In this document: positions 18,395 to 28,103 of the stretch, one piece after another | Position numbering within the stretch: the first letter of the stretch is position 1 | How the letters are laid out: every line of letters starts with the position of its first letter | DNA from: Chitinophaga sp. HK235 | GTDB taxonomy: Bacteria; Bacteroidota; Bacteroidia; Chitinophagales; Chitinophagaceae | Assembly: GCF_018255755.1 (NCBI RefSeq) | Contig: NZ_CP073766.1 | Coordinates: forward strand, 1,116,001 to 1,180,000 | Reading direction: 5' to 3' | Length of the DNA stretch: 64,000 nucleotides | Notes under the pieces: model-generated | The model's database searches: none | What the model was told of the DNA's origin: nothing | What the model saw: only the letters and a program-made list of their open reading frames with translations | Program-made: the position numbers and the translations under genes

Positions 18395-19486
18395 ATGCGA
18401 CCAGTTAACAAAGGAACTGCTGCAGATAACGGCTATGCATATAACAGCAATTCCATCATCAACTTTTCCAGAACTAAATTTGCAGCTGCAGCCCTTGCAC
18501 TAGTACTCACCGATACGCCTACCGCTGCAAGGTGTTCTACTTTTCTGTTATCAATCATAGATATCCCCAAGGCAAACCTCACTGCTGATCAAAAATTATT
18601 GAAAGAGGGAATAAAGGAACGTTTTAGTGGGATGTTTCAAAGCGCTGCAATACCTTTGTTCACCCGACTAGGGGCTTATTGTTCCTTTTGCGGAAATATC
18701 ATTTCTACTTACATTGAAGTGGAGCATTGCGTTCCGAAAGCCATTTATCCCTTCTTCACTGTTACCTGGGATAACTTTCTGGCAGCATGTGGCCCCTGTA
18801 ATCAGCTAAAGGGCAATAAGCCACTAAGGGCTTTAGTACAGATTTGGCTGCAACAAGAGGGCAATAATAATCCAACAGAACAAGACTACTACGATTGTAT
18901 TCGAGAACGGCACTATGTATGGGCTGATCTGGATGAATTATCCTATAGGGATCTCCCGTCAGATCTCTGGTACTTCAGCGTTAGCAATAACACATGGGTA
19001 TTGGTACCGGCCCCAGGAAATACTGATATCAACAATACGGTTACTTCAACTGATGTTGGCCGTAGAGAGATTTATGCTAACATTAACCTGATGGGTACCA
19101 TGGTTAACAGAAAAGTAGAGGTAAAGATACGCTCTAACACAAATCCGTCCCTACATGGTCAGGAGCTTATTGACTTATGTCAGCTTAATCGTATTGGCGA
19201 CCTCTCCAACACCAGTGACAGAAGACTTTTTTCCCGTACACAGGCCTACTTTACCGCCCTGCAGGTGATGCGCACATTTTCAGTTGCAATAGGAAACCAA
19301 CAGATCTTTGACCTCCTATGGCCTAACTATCTCGCGCAGGCCAAGTCCAGCGGCTTCTATTCCGTTTTCCTACGATTGCTTGACAATTATTATGACCCAT
19401 CAGGAACACCACTGAATCAGAGATTTGTAACAGAAACCAACAATGCCTTTTATTTTCCCAATACGAATACCATTGCACTCCCTTAA
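18395..19486 (+). CDS. HNH-type endonuclease, first gene of the cassette
   Basis: A 363-residue protein with a canonical HNH beta-beta-alpha-metal core at ~residues 99-150: CSFC, then EVEHCVPKA (catalytic His), then WDNFLAACGPCNQLKGN (Asn and the second CxxC). Zinc knuckles and His/Asn catalytic residues are intact, so it is probably an active DNA (or RNA) nuclease. The flanking N-terminal ~95 residues and the C-terminal ~200 residues match no family I recognise. There is no signal peptide, though residues 25-45 are Ala-rich. It starts a seven-gene run and is followed after 9 bp by a degenerate HNH-like protein. A role as cytotoxic effector or defence nuclease is inference. Confidence 0.75.
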   Translation: MRPVNKGTAADNGYAYNSNSIINFSRTKFAAAALALVLTDTPTAARCSTFLLSIIDIPKANLTADQKLLKEGIKERFSGMFQSAAIPLFTRLGAYCSFCGNIISTYIEVEHCVPKAIYPFFTVTWDNFLAACGPCNQLKGNKPLRALVQIWLQQEGNNNPTEQDYYDCIRERHYVWADLDELSYRDLPSDLWYFSVSNNTWVLVPAPGNTDINNTVTSTDVGRREIYANINLMGTMVNRKVEVKIRSNTNPSLHGQELIDLCQLNRIGDLSNTSDRRLFSRTQAYFTALQVMRTFSVAIGNQQIFDLLWPNYLAQAKSSGFYSVFLRLLDNYYDPSGTPLNQRFVTETNNAFYFPNTNTIALP

Positions 19487-19495
19487 TTCATTCTT

Positions 19496-20326
19496 ATGCG
19501 CCCCCTACTCAAAACAGCCCCCGTCCACCTGCTTACCATACATCCTGTGCAAGCACTACTGATGCAGACTACCGGAGAATATTGCCATCTTTGCGAATGC
19601 CGGTTACCAGACCATTCATTTGTGATGGATAAGCGAAACGGCCAGTCCTTCGAAGGCTACAGTACTCCTGACCTCTGGCCTCACCTTATCCAGCTGTGTG
19701 ATGCATGTTACCATGCGCAACAGCAGGCAGGACAACAACCTGCAACTGCTATTCTTTATCCTGATGAACAACTTACCTTTTCTGTTCATCCGGATAAATC
19801 ACCTTTTGTATATGAGAAAAGAACAGTACTGCAGGCCGTACTGGACGCTGACGGGAAACCGCTGGACGAGCCACAGTCCACAGAGATGGTGTTCGTAAAA
19901 GGTACCAACGAAAGCGCGCAGGCGACCATCCGTCACTTTCAGCTGAACACTGCTTACTACGATGAAGCCACCAACAGCTTTAACATCCGGCTGTCTGGCC
20001 CGTCTGCAGGCATTGACATACGTGTACGGCAGCGTACCGAGGTATGGAATATTGTAAACGATTATATCAGCCGGTATAAGAAATTACTGGAAGTAGACCC
20101 AAAGCTATCCGGCATAATGCTTCAACATGGCCGGCTACTCGCCGCAGGCAGCGGCTACTGGTCGGTATGGGCAACCCTGCTGTGGCAGGCCACCGGCGAC
20201 CAGAATATACTTGCCAATGTATTACTGCCGACCAGCGCATACAGTGGCAGGTATGCTGTCCTGGCCACTGCCTCCCCCAATACTGACCAGGTATACCCTG
20301 GCACGCATCCTGACGTTTTCGAATAA
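19496..20326 (+). CDS. HNH-like zinc-knuckle protein without catalytic His
   Basis: A 276-residue protein with paired knuckles CHLC (~residues 30-33) and CDAC (~68-71) in LWPHLIQLCDACYHAQ, arranged as in the preceding HNH nuclease. The position of the catalytic Glu-His is occupied by SFVMDKRNG, so nuclease activity is doubtful. Both proteins begin with Met-Arg-Pro, and both have a C-terminal helical region. It may be an inactive partner, a DNA- or protein-binding accessory, or an inhibitor of the active nuclease; the sequence does not decide. It lies 9 bp after that nuclease and 74 bp before the giant gene. Confidence 0.6.
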   Translation: MRPLLKTAPVHLLTIHPVQALLMQTTGEYCHLCECRLPDHSFVMDKRNGQSFEGYSTPDLWPHLIQLCDACYHAQQQAGQQPATAILYPDEQLTFSVHPDKSPFVYEKRTVLQAVLDADGKPLDEPQSTEMVFVKGTNESAQATIRHFQLNTAYYDEATNSFNIRLSGPSAGIDIRVRQRTEVWNIVNDYISRYKKLLEVDPKLSGIMLQHGRLLAAGSGYWSVWATLLWQATGDQNILANVLLPTSAYSGRYAVLATASPNTDQVYPGTHPDVFE

Positions 20327-20400
20327 CAGCTCCATCATATGGCGTAACGGAATGAGATCGATACGAATATTCTATCTAATAGCTCTCTAACAAATATGCT

Positions 20401-23400
20401 ATGGAATCCACACTCCTGGAAAAAGTTAGCCTCACCTCCACCGCACTCTCCCCCTTGCTGGTACAATTACAGCAAAGTCTGCAAACCGCGATGAACAATG
20501 ATCCCAATCATTATCTTCCGGTTAATGCCACTACCATTGGCACCGCAGGTGCTGCCGTCATTACCCTGATGCAAAGTGCGCTTGGTATCAACAGCTATAC
20601 ACTTACCGCCAATATTTCCATCACACCCGATGAGGGCAGCGACACCCTTACCGTTACCGGTGATACCAACGCAACGATTATAAATATTGATAGTCCCACG
20701 CTCACAGCAGTGTTTAGCGTACAGCAGCAGGCGCTGATTATTGAGCTGAGCATTCCGGCGCAGGACCCCTGGGAATTTACAGACACCTTCCCCGCTTTCA
20801 ATAATACCTGGCTGTCGCAACTCAGTTTTGTGAACAACGAAACTACCTGGCCGGTCTTTATTCTGTCCAGCATTCAACGCAATGTATCCAGTGGTCAGCT
20901 GGCCGCAGGCCTTAACCTCAGCGCACAGGTCGATCTCCAGGCGCCTTTCAACACGTTGCTGACGCTGATACCCGGTGCTGCCAATCCTTTGCCGGTACTT
21001 GGTCCGGTAACAGTCAGCGATCCGGTCACCACATCATTAAACCTGCTGGGCACTGTACCTGCTTTCACCCTGCAGCTGCCAGGCATGCAGCCCCTCGCAT
21101 TCAATCATCCCTCATTCAGTATTAACGGGCTTTCTACGGTATATAACGGTACCGACTATCTGCAGATGGATTGTTATGTAATGGCCAATATTACCTTGAA
21201 TACCTATACCCTGCCGCTGGCAGCAAGGCTGCCTATCGGCGGCACTTTCCCCCAGCTATTGCTGCCACCGAAACAGCGTGTGCCCCTGTCCGTTATCACC
21301 GGTTTCTTTTCCTCCATGTTCACATCCGGCATATCCGGCTTACTGACAGCCGCATTGCCGGAGCACCTCAGCACACTGCTGGGTAAGTTTTCGCTGAATG
21401 GTTTTGTGATTACCTTATTGCCGGGCTGGAATGGTTTCAGCAATATCAGTTTGGCCATCGCCTCTACCGATACGCCGCTATGGCTATTGATACCCGACGT
21501 ATTTGAACTGAAAGAAGTGGGTATTGCCCTGCAACTTAAAACGGTGGCAGGCATTAAACCCTATAATATTACCGGCAGCATATGGGGCAGCGTAAACGTC
21601 GGGAAACAGCTGGTGATCGGTACTATCATCCCCTTGCCGATAGATGCTTCAGAATGGGTATTCACCGCCAGCGCCGACAATGCTATTCCCAGTCTCGGGC
21701 AATTTGCACAATTCCTTGGCGGTGATAAACTGGGAGGTCTGTTACCCGCCAATCTGAAAGATGTCGGTGGTTTCTCCATGACCAATCTTACAGTCACCTG
21801 GCGTCCTACGGATCAAACCTTTACCACTTTTGGACTGACACTGACCACCAACAATACCTGGACCATCATTCCCAACTGGTTCCTGGTGAAACAGCTTGAC
21901 TTGCAGATGCAGGTGGCCAATCCGCTCACCACCCCTCAGCTTACAGGCACTTTCGCCGGCACACTGGTGATAGGCAGTGTAGGCGTTGCCGTTAGCATTG
22001 ATAGAGCAGACCCCAACAGCAGCTGGATACTGTCTGTGGTTACTGAAACCATTACCCTGCCCAGCCTGGGCGATATGACCCAGCTGCTGGGCGGCACACA
22101 GCTGATAAATGTATTACCTGATTCGATTGTACAAAATCATTTCCAGCTGGATGATTTGACCGTTAATATCGATATCTCCCAACAAAAACTCAACCTGCTC
22201 TCCTTTGTGCTGGATAGTGCCGACAATTGGGATATTATTACCGGGTTATTATCCGTTAATCAACCCGGTATTGTCCTTCAGTTCGACTGGCGCAATAGTA
22301 AAAGTCCGGTGATTACCGGCCGCATATACGGTGATCTCATTTTTGCAGGAGCGGATTTTTATGTAACCGCAGATAAAAATGCAGATGGATGGAACCTCAG
22401 CGCCAGTCTGCAAGACAATACCACCCTACATCTTTTTGATGCAGTAGACGCAGTCATCCCCAGCGCCTCTCAACAGCTGACCACACTAGGAGTTCCTGAC
22501 GTTGTACTTTCTACTGCCAACATCAGCTATCATACCAAAGACGGCAGCTATGAGCTGGAAGGTGTAGTTAATATCAACGACTCATCCGGTAATTTGCCCT
22601 GGTCCTTCAATGTAGGACAAACGGGTATTTCCATCAAAGACCTGGGTATTAAGGTTACTTCACAGGCTGGCAGCAACACGAAAGTTTATATTAAAGGTAC
22701 CCTGAATATTGGCAGTACCATCAGTTTCGATATTCTTTACCAGGTTGGCGGAGACCTGGTGGTAAAAGGTACGCTGGTAGGTTCCGGACAATATATCAGT
22801 GTGAAAGACCTGGTGAGTTATCTCTGTGATCCTTCTGCCGACACGGTTACCTGGACCAGTGCTTTTGAATCACTGGACCAAATACAGTTTACCAATGTAC
22901 AGCTGAATTTACTGATTGGTAAGAACCCCTCCTTCCAGATATATGGCACTATGCTGATCAGCAGTGTAGAGGTAGATGCTGTATTTGTGCTGACGAAACA
23001 GCAGAACATATGGAACTTCGCTTTAGGTATTAAAGTGTCCATGAGCCCCAACTGGAGCATTCCTGGTTTTACCAATACCCTCTCTACCTTCCAGCTGCAA
23101 CAGGCTACTTTCGCACTGGTTGCCTCTTCTTTCGCCAACGCCTATACGTTGCCTGCGGCTATCGGCATTACGGAAGTCAGCAGTGTATCAAGAGGATTAA
23201 ATTTTTATGCCCAGTTTCAAATCAGCAGTGCTGACCCGCAATTTAAAGCCGCCAGGGCAGTATTACCTAACGGCATGCTGCCAACCGGTACCACCATTAC
23301 CATACAAGGGCTGATCACCGACCCGCTGAAAAATTCGTATGTGGAAGTGGTACTGAACAGCGATCCCAATGGGGTACCATTGGCGGGATGGGATTCTGTA

Positions 23401-26400
23401 CTGCTGAAAAAGTTCTCCCTGCGTTTATATGCCGCACCGGCCATTGCGCTGCATGGAGAGTTTATTATGACAATGATCACTGATGTAAAGGGTAATCCGC
23501 TCACCTTATCACTGGACCTGAAAGCCTCTCCATCAGAGATCTCCATTGTATTCATACCGGACATGCCATGGCAGGACCGGCCGGTGATCATTGCATGGGT
23601 CAATGCCCTGGGCATTACCGGTTTAACTTTTTATCTCACCGATCTGGAGCTGGGAATTGAACCCTTTGCGGGTCCTGCACTCGCGGGTACTGTAGGCGGA
23701 GGTATTGATTTTACTTCCACCAAACATGCCGGTGCAGTTTTTGCGCCGAATGTCATCGTTCAGCCCAATACCATACTGGCCGGTTGTTTGCCCGATCCGG
23801 TAATAGTAGCGGAACTGAAAAGACAACGGGTATCATTGTTACCGCAGAAAGATACCTTCTGTGATATGAACGAAGATGTGAATCTTAATCAGGCGATAGA
23901 TACCAATGTCCGTATAGAGGCCAAAGTAGGATTTATGGTTATCCCGGAATCCCCGGAGCCTGTCATTCCCAATCAGATAGGAATGCGCCTTGTGAATTTC
24001 ACCCTGCCGTATATATTAAAACGTTTTGCCGACATTACCCTGCCGGATGTACTGTTTCCTATTCTATTCCCGGACATTTGTTTCTACGTCAGCTTCGATC
24101 CCACCAAACTACCGAAGGTGTTGGATTTCGAGTTCAACGGAAAGATCGTAGTATTTGGATTTAACGGCCAGATTGCCACCACCTGCAATCAGGACAGGAT
24201 ATATCTGCATGCAGGTATGGACCCGGTTGTCTTTAGTGTGAACGGTCTGAACCTGCTGGTACTTCAACGTTCCGCTACGGATTCCACAGATGGACCTTAT
24301 GTAACAATTGACAGTGCACCTACCGGCAATAATCCCAATATTGCTGCCGACCTTTACTGCAATTTTTTCAACACCATTCAGCTGGCAGTCACTGCACTGG
24401 TGCAGGTTGACCAAACAAACGTTGCCAATTCCTATTTCTATTTTGACCTGGCGGGTAATGCCGGGCAGTTGACAAACATGAAAGTCCATTGTGAATACCT
24501 TCAGGCAAAATACATGAATATTACCTGCAAATTCGGGCTTTTCCTGGACACTGCACACATACCGGGCTTCGATATTACCAATACCTCCAACGGCAAAAAA
24601 GTAAAAGCCGCTGACCAGATTGATCTGGAAAAAATGCCGGGACAGGGCGTAGACCTTCTCGGTAAATTCACCATGATACTCGACAATCGTGGTAATCAAC
24701 CCAGTTACACACTAAGTGGCTGCGGCACTTTTGAGATAAAAGCAGGTCCCTGTGATATCCCGTTACACCTGCATTTCAGTGTAAATAACGTGACCGCTGA
24801 TACGATCTCCGACCTGCCCTCCATCATTGTTCAACAGATGAAGGACAATGCTGCCAGTATTTTTAATGCCTTGTATCAGACAGCCACCTGTTTTGCCAAA
24901 CTGGTGAAACTGGGTGTTATTATTTTTGATGCCGCAGTAGAAGCTGCCAAAGTATTGGTCGACTTCTTTGAAACCAGCATTGATCTCTTCTGTCAACTGC
25001 TCGATGAACTGGGCAATGTTGTACAGGATATCGCCGACTGGCTCTGGAATATTTTTGGCAGTACCAATTCCGGTGCAAATACCAAAGCACTGAAAGCCAA
25101 TACCAGCTTCAGTGACAACGCCATCTCCCAGGCGGTGAAAGCGTCTGTAGGTGATTCGTATACTGCCGAAATGCTGATCAGTGATCAGGCTTATGCCGGG
25201 TATAGCGCTACCAGTGCGGCAAACGCCCTGGTGTACAATTTCAGCACCTATGCCAATGATGCGGTGGATGCCGGTAAGCTGTTGTCAGCAAAATACAGTT
25301 TCCAGGATGTAGTGCCAGCGCTGTATACGGTGTTCCCTTCACAAACTGCCACAGCAGAAGATATGTGTTCTATATTGGTGCAGATATTCGGTACAACGCT
25401 TACGGCGCAGCAAATGGCCGATGCACTGGCATTGATATACCCTGCCAAACAAGTAGCCCAGGCGTTGAAAACACATTACGCAACTGATACTGATACCGCT
25501 GCGAAGATGAGTGTATTGTTGCTAACAGCCTACCAACTTGCTAAACATCCGCTGTCAGTTAGCGATCTTGCTGGTGCGCTGGCGCCATTGTATGCACCGG
25601 CAGATGTAGCCCCGGTGCTGAAAAATAATTTTCCGGACAAGACAGCTACCCCGGCAGACATGGCGGCATTGTTAAATGCAGCATATAGCCCGCCATTAAA
25701 GGCAGCACAGATGGCAGATGCATTGGCCGCCTCCCCTTATGCCGTGCCCGATGTGGCTAAATATCTGAAATCACAGTCTAGCTATGCTACGGATGTTGAT
25801 ACCGCCGCTAAAATGGCCAACATATTATACACGGCCTATCAGTCATCGATCTCAGTAACAGATATGCTGAACACACTGGCTGTCGTTAACTTCAACGCTT
25901 ATGAAAGCGCCACACCGGTAAAGGCGCTGTATACCACTGTTACGACAAATGCACTGGCCACAGACCTCGTAAACTGTTATCAAACTATTGCCCCACTGAA
26001 CATGCTGCTGCTGGGCATTGCCCTGAGCGCGGCCGGCGTAAATCAGAACGACCTGGTAGTAGCTGTAAACAATGTATTGCCAGCTACCACTGCCGGCGAA
26101 ATGGCTGCTATGCTGGTTATTGCTTACTCCAGCAATACGGCTGCGGGGCTCAGCACTGCCGAATCCAACAAATTAGCAGGCGACGATGTGATTACCGCCT
26201 CTCCTTTAGTAGTATCCAATGTATCCGGTATTTTAGCAACGGAACTGGCCGGTGCGCTGGTGAGCGTGTTTACACCACCTAATACTGCCATCACTGATCT
26301 CAGCAAAGCGCTTTGCAAAGGTTACAGCAACCCGGTTGCCAATGATGTGGCAAGCGGTATCATGTCGGCATTCAATGATACCTCCTCCACCGACCTTGCC

Positions 26401-27186
26401 AATGCGTTGACCACGGGCTACAGCGTTATAGGCCAGACACTGACAGCCAGCGAAATGGCCAACGCCATAGTAGCAGGCTTCACATTTATCGGAAAAGCTA
26501 TCACGGAAACGGAGGTATTGCAGTTTTTACTGACACACTATAGTGGTATTACCCCATTACAGGCAGCACAGTTCCTGGTAGCGTCCTTCGGCACCCACAC
26601 CTCCATAGAAAAGGTACTGGCAGCGTTGTATGCAGGCTTTAGCACACTTACGCCAATACAGGCCACCATGGTGCTGCAACAGGCATTCTCCGTAAGCACT
26701 GAGCAGGTAATAAGTGTGGCCCAGCCGGTTATACAAACATTCTCGCTCACCCAGCTGCCTAACCATGTGGGCTGCATTTCCCTGGCACTGAAAGCAGCAC
26801 AGTTCCAGCTAACAAACGTCAGCAGCGCGTTAAGCAAAATCTACAGTCCAAACTGGCATACAAGCGACTATAGTGTTGTGCTGGATGTTTATTCCAACCA
26901 CCAATGGGATACGCTGTTACAGGGAGTAGAGGCAGGTCAGGCTGCCCCCGACCTGGCCCAAAGTCTTAAAAACACCTACTCATCTTTACAGCCGGCAGAA
27001 ATGTGTTCGTTACTCACAGCTGGCTTCTACCTGGTACAGGTAAATACCTCAGTAGTGCCGATGGCAACTGCCATGAAAGCTGCCGGCTATTCAATATCAC
27101 AAACCGCGGGCGCCATGTCAAAACAATATGCACCCAACTGGACTACTGATGACTTCGGACAGGTGGTACAGGTATATAACTCATAA
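20401..27186 (+). CDS. Giant 2261-residue repeat protein (beta-repeat body, helical-repeat tail)
   Basis: No family is recognised and there is no signal peptide or clear membrane segment. Three zones can be seen. Residues ~1-350 are beta-rich with low-charge Thr/Asn/Leu composition. Residues ~360-860 hold at least four tandem units of ~124 residues, each with a Trp (LWLLIP ~360, NTWTIIP ~485, DNWDIIT ~608, LPWSFNV ~733) and a Gly motif such as ITGSIWGSVNVG, LTGTFAGTLVIG and ITGRIYGDLIFA. Residues ~860-1530 are further beta-rich sequence ending in an amphipathic helical linker (FFETSIDLFCQLLDELG). Residues ~1560-2261 are alpha-helical repeats of ~35 residues built on QMADALA, DMAALLNAAY and VAxxLK. 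The tail ends with twin motifs (SPNWHTSDYSVV and APNWTTDDFGQV). The helical repeat recurs at the start of the next gene's product, so the tail may bind it. Confidence 0.7.
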   Translation: MESTLLEKVSLTSTALSPLLVQLQQSLQTAMNNDPNHYLPVNATTIGTAGAAVITLMQSALGINSYTLTANISITPDEGSDTLTVTGDTNATIINIDSPTLTAVFSVQQQALIIELSIPAQDPWEFTDTFPAFNNTWLSQLSFVNNETTWPVFILSSIQRNVSSGQLAAGLNLSAQVDLQAPFNTLLTLIPGAANPLPVLGPVTVSDPVTTSLNLLGTVPAFTLQLPGMQPLAFNHPSFSINGLSTVYNGTDYLQMDCYVMANITLNTYTLPLAARLPIGGTFPQLLLPPKQRVPLSVITGFFSSMFTSGISGLLTAALPEHLSTLLGKFSLNGFVITLLPGWNGFSNISLAIASTDTPLWLLIPDVFELKEVGIALQLKTVAGIKPYNITGSIWGSVNVGKQLVIGTIIPLPIDASEWVFTASADNAIPSLGQFAQFLGGDKLGGLLPANLKDVGGFSMTNLTVTWRPTDQTFTTFGLTLTTNNTWTIIPNWFLVKQLDLQMQVANPLTTPQLTGTFAGTLVIGSVGVAVSIDRADPNSSWILSVVTETITLPSLGDMTQLLGGTQLINVLPDSIVQNHFQLDDLTVNIDISQQKLNLLSFVLDSADNWDIITGLLSVNQPGIVLQFDWRNSKSPVITGRIYGDLIFAGADFYVTADKNADGWNLSASLQDNTTLHLFDAVDAVIPSASQQLTTLGVPDVVLSTANISYHTKDGSYELEGVVNINDSSGNLPWSFNVGQTGISIKDLGIKVTSQAGSNTKVYIKGTLNIGSTISFDILYQVGGDLVVKGTLVGSGQYISVKDLVSYLCDPSADTVTWTSAFESLDQIQFTNVQLNLLIGKNPSFQIYGTMLISSVEVDAVFVLTKQQNIWNFALGIKVSMSPNWSIPGFTNTLSTFQLQQATFALVASSFANAYTLPAAIGITEVSSVSRGLNFYAQFQISSADPQFKAARAVLPNGMLPTGTTITIQGLITDPLKNSYVEVVLNSDPNGVPLAGWDSVLLKKFSLRLYAAPAIALHGEFIMTMITDVKGNPLTLSLDLKASPSEISIVFIPDMPWQDRPVIIAWVNALGITGLTFYLTDLELGIEPFAGPALAGTVGGGIDFTSTKHAGAVFAPNVIVQPNTILAGCLPDPVIVAELKRQRVSLLPQKDTFCDMNEDVNLNQAIDTNVRIEAKVGFMVIPESPEPVIPNQIGMRLVNFTLPYILKRFADITLPDVLFPILFPDICFYVSFDPTKLPKVLDFEFNGKIVVFGFNGQIATTCNQDRIYLHAGMDPVVFSVNGLNLLVLQRSATDSTDGPYVTIDSAPTGNNPNIAADLYCNFFNTIQLAVTALVQVDQTNVANSYFYFDLAGNAGQLTNMKVHCEYLQAKYMNITCKFGLFLDTAHIPGFDITNTSNGKKVKAADQIDLEKMPGQGVDLLGKFTMILDNRGNQPSYTLSGCGTFEIKAGPCDIPLHLHFSVNNVTADTISDLPSIIVQQMKDNAASIFNALYQTATCFAKLVKLGVIIFDAAVEAAKVLVDFFETSIDLFCQLLDELGNVVQDIADWLWNIFGSTNSGANTKALKANTSFSDNAISQAVKASVGDSYTAEMLISDQAYAGYSATSAANALVYNFSTYANDAVDAGKLLSAKYSFQDVVPALYTVFPSQTATAEDMCSILVQIFGTTLTAQQMADALALIYPAKQVAQALKTHYATDTDTAAKMSVLLLTAYQLAKHPLSVSDLAGALAPLYAPADVAPVLKNNFPDKTATPADMAALLNAAYSPPLKAAQMADALAASPYAVPDVAKYLKSQSSYATDVDTAAKMANILYTAYQSSISVTDMLNTLAVVNFNAYESATPVKALYTTVTTNALATDLVNCYQTIAPLNMLLLGIALSAAGVNQNDLVVAVNNVLPATTAGEMAAMLVIAYSSNTAAGLSTAESNKLAGDDVITASPLVVSNVSGILATELAGALVSVFTPPNTAITDLSKALCKGYSNPVANDVASGIMSAFNDTSSTDLANALTTGYSVIGQTLTASEMANAIVAGFTFIGKAITETEVLQFLLTHYSGITPLQAAQFLVASFGTHTSIEKVLAALYAGFSTLTPIQATMVLQQAFSVSTEQVISVAQPVIQTFSLTQLPNHVGCISLALKAAQFQLTNVSSALSKIYSPNWHTSDYSVVLDVYSNHQWDTLLQGVEAGQAAPDLAQSLKNTYSSLQPAEMCSLLTAGFYLVQVNTSVVPMATAMKAAGYSISQTAGAMSKQYAPNWTTDDFGQVVQVYNS

Positions 27187-27197
27187 AATTCATTCAT

Positions 27198-28079
27198 ATG
27201 AAAACAACTATTGAACGGTCGCTGACACCTGAAGCTATTCAGCAACTCCTTACATCGCTGGGTAAAGTCACACTGCTGGAAGCTGCTATCGGCTGCCGTG
27301 TAAGCGGGGGTAACCCAGTAGACTGCGCTCCTATAATATTAAAAAACAACGCTGATGCCACAGTTGGGCAGATGGCTGATGCCCTGACTACTGCCTGGGC
27401 AGCTGCTATTGACGCTGATATGCTTACCAAAGCACTACAGGCCTGTAAGTTTCCTGAAAACCAGATAACTGATGCCGTAAAACAGGCTATCAGCCTTTTT
27501 TACCAGCAAGATGTGCCATATGTTGACAATAATGGCATGAATAAGGCGACAGGGCTTTACCAGGGCGATCTTACACATATGAAGGCTGCTTCGGAAATCG
27601 TGGACTACCTGGTTATTTCCAGTTTGCCCAATGATTACTCCGCCACAGCCGGTTCCATGATAGAGGCGCTGAATAATATAGGCGTTTCCGTTGCAGCGCT
27701 CGCGGAGAACAAGGCAGCTGATTACCGTTCCAGTGATTACTGCTGGATATCACAGCCTATCAGCAACCAGGCTTTCAAACGTATTATCTGTTTTGAAACT
27801 ACTCAAAGCGGTGATGGAGCTGCCAAAGAGGTACCTGGTATCTTCACGTCACTGCAAACATTTGCCGGCACTGCTGCACAAAACATCATTGTGGCAACAT
27901 CCATGGTAAGCACCGGGTCCAATGGTGCCAGTCCGTCATCCATCCTTACCGCCTTGTTCAATGGAAGCCAAACACTACTAAACAGTGATTTTTCGCTGAT
28001 GGCTTTCGAGATCGTTTATTTTAACACAGGCTGGACCAACACGCTGAACGAGTTATTCACGCAATTGAAACAGGCATAA
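27198..28079 (+). CDS. Helical-repeat plus macro-like domain protein
   Basis: A 293-residue protein. Residues ~1-110 carry the helical repeat seen in the tail of the upstream giant protein (CAPIILKNNADATVGQMADA here; VAPVLKNN and QMADALA there). Residues ~118-290 resemble a macro domain: LYQGDLTHM at the first strand, IVDYLVISS, a Gly-Ser helix start, and STGSNGASPSSI near the usual phosphate-loop position, ending EIVYFN. Macro domains bind or hydrolyse ADP-ribose. The macro call rests on motif order only, and the usual Asn-Ala-Asn is absent. The next gene encodes the same domain joined to an ADP-ribosyltransferase, so an ADP-ribose-related task is likely. Spacing to the giant gene is 11 bp. 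Confidence 0.55.
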   Translation: MKTTIERSLTPEAIQQLLTSLGKVTLLEAAIGCRVSGGNPVDCAPIILKNNADATVGQMADALTTAWAAAIDADMLTKALQACKFPENQITDAVKQAISLFYQQDVPYVDNNGMNKATGLYQGDLTHMKAASEIVDYLVISSLPNDYSATAGSMIEALNNIGVSVAALAENKAADYRSSDYCWISQPISNQAFKRIICFETTQSGDGAAKEVPGIFTSLQTFAGTAAQNIIVATSMVSTGSNGASPSSILTALFNGSQTLLNSDFSLMAFEIVYFNTGWTNTLNELFTQLKQA

Positions 28080-28103
28080 TTCCCTCATCTATAATTCCTG
28101 ATT

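Noticed and set aside
24109..24699. 196-codon minus-strand frame inside the giant gene
   Set aside because: It is fully antisense to a continuous protein-like frame and has no recognisable domain.
25080..27186. TAL-effector-like or TPR DNA-binding repeats in the giant tail
   Set aside because: The period (~35) and the QMADALA pattern superficially recall helical repeats, but no TAL di-residue or TPR consensus is present.
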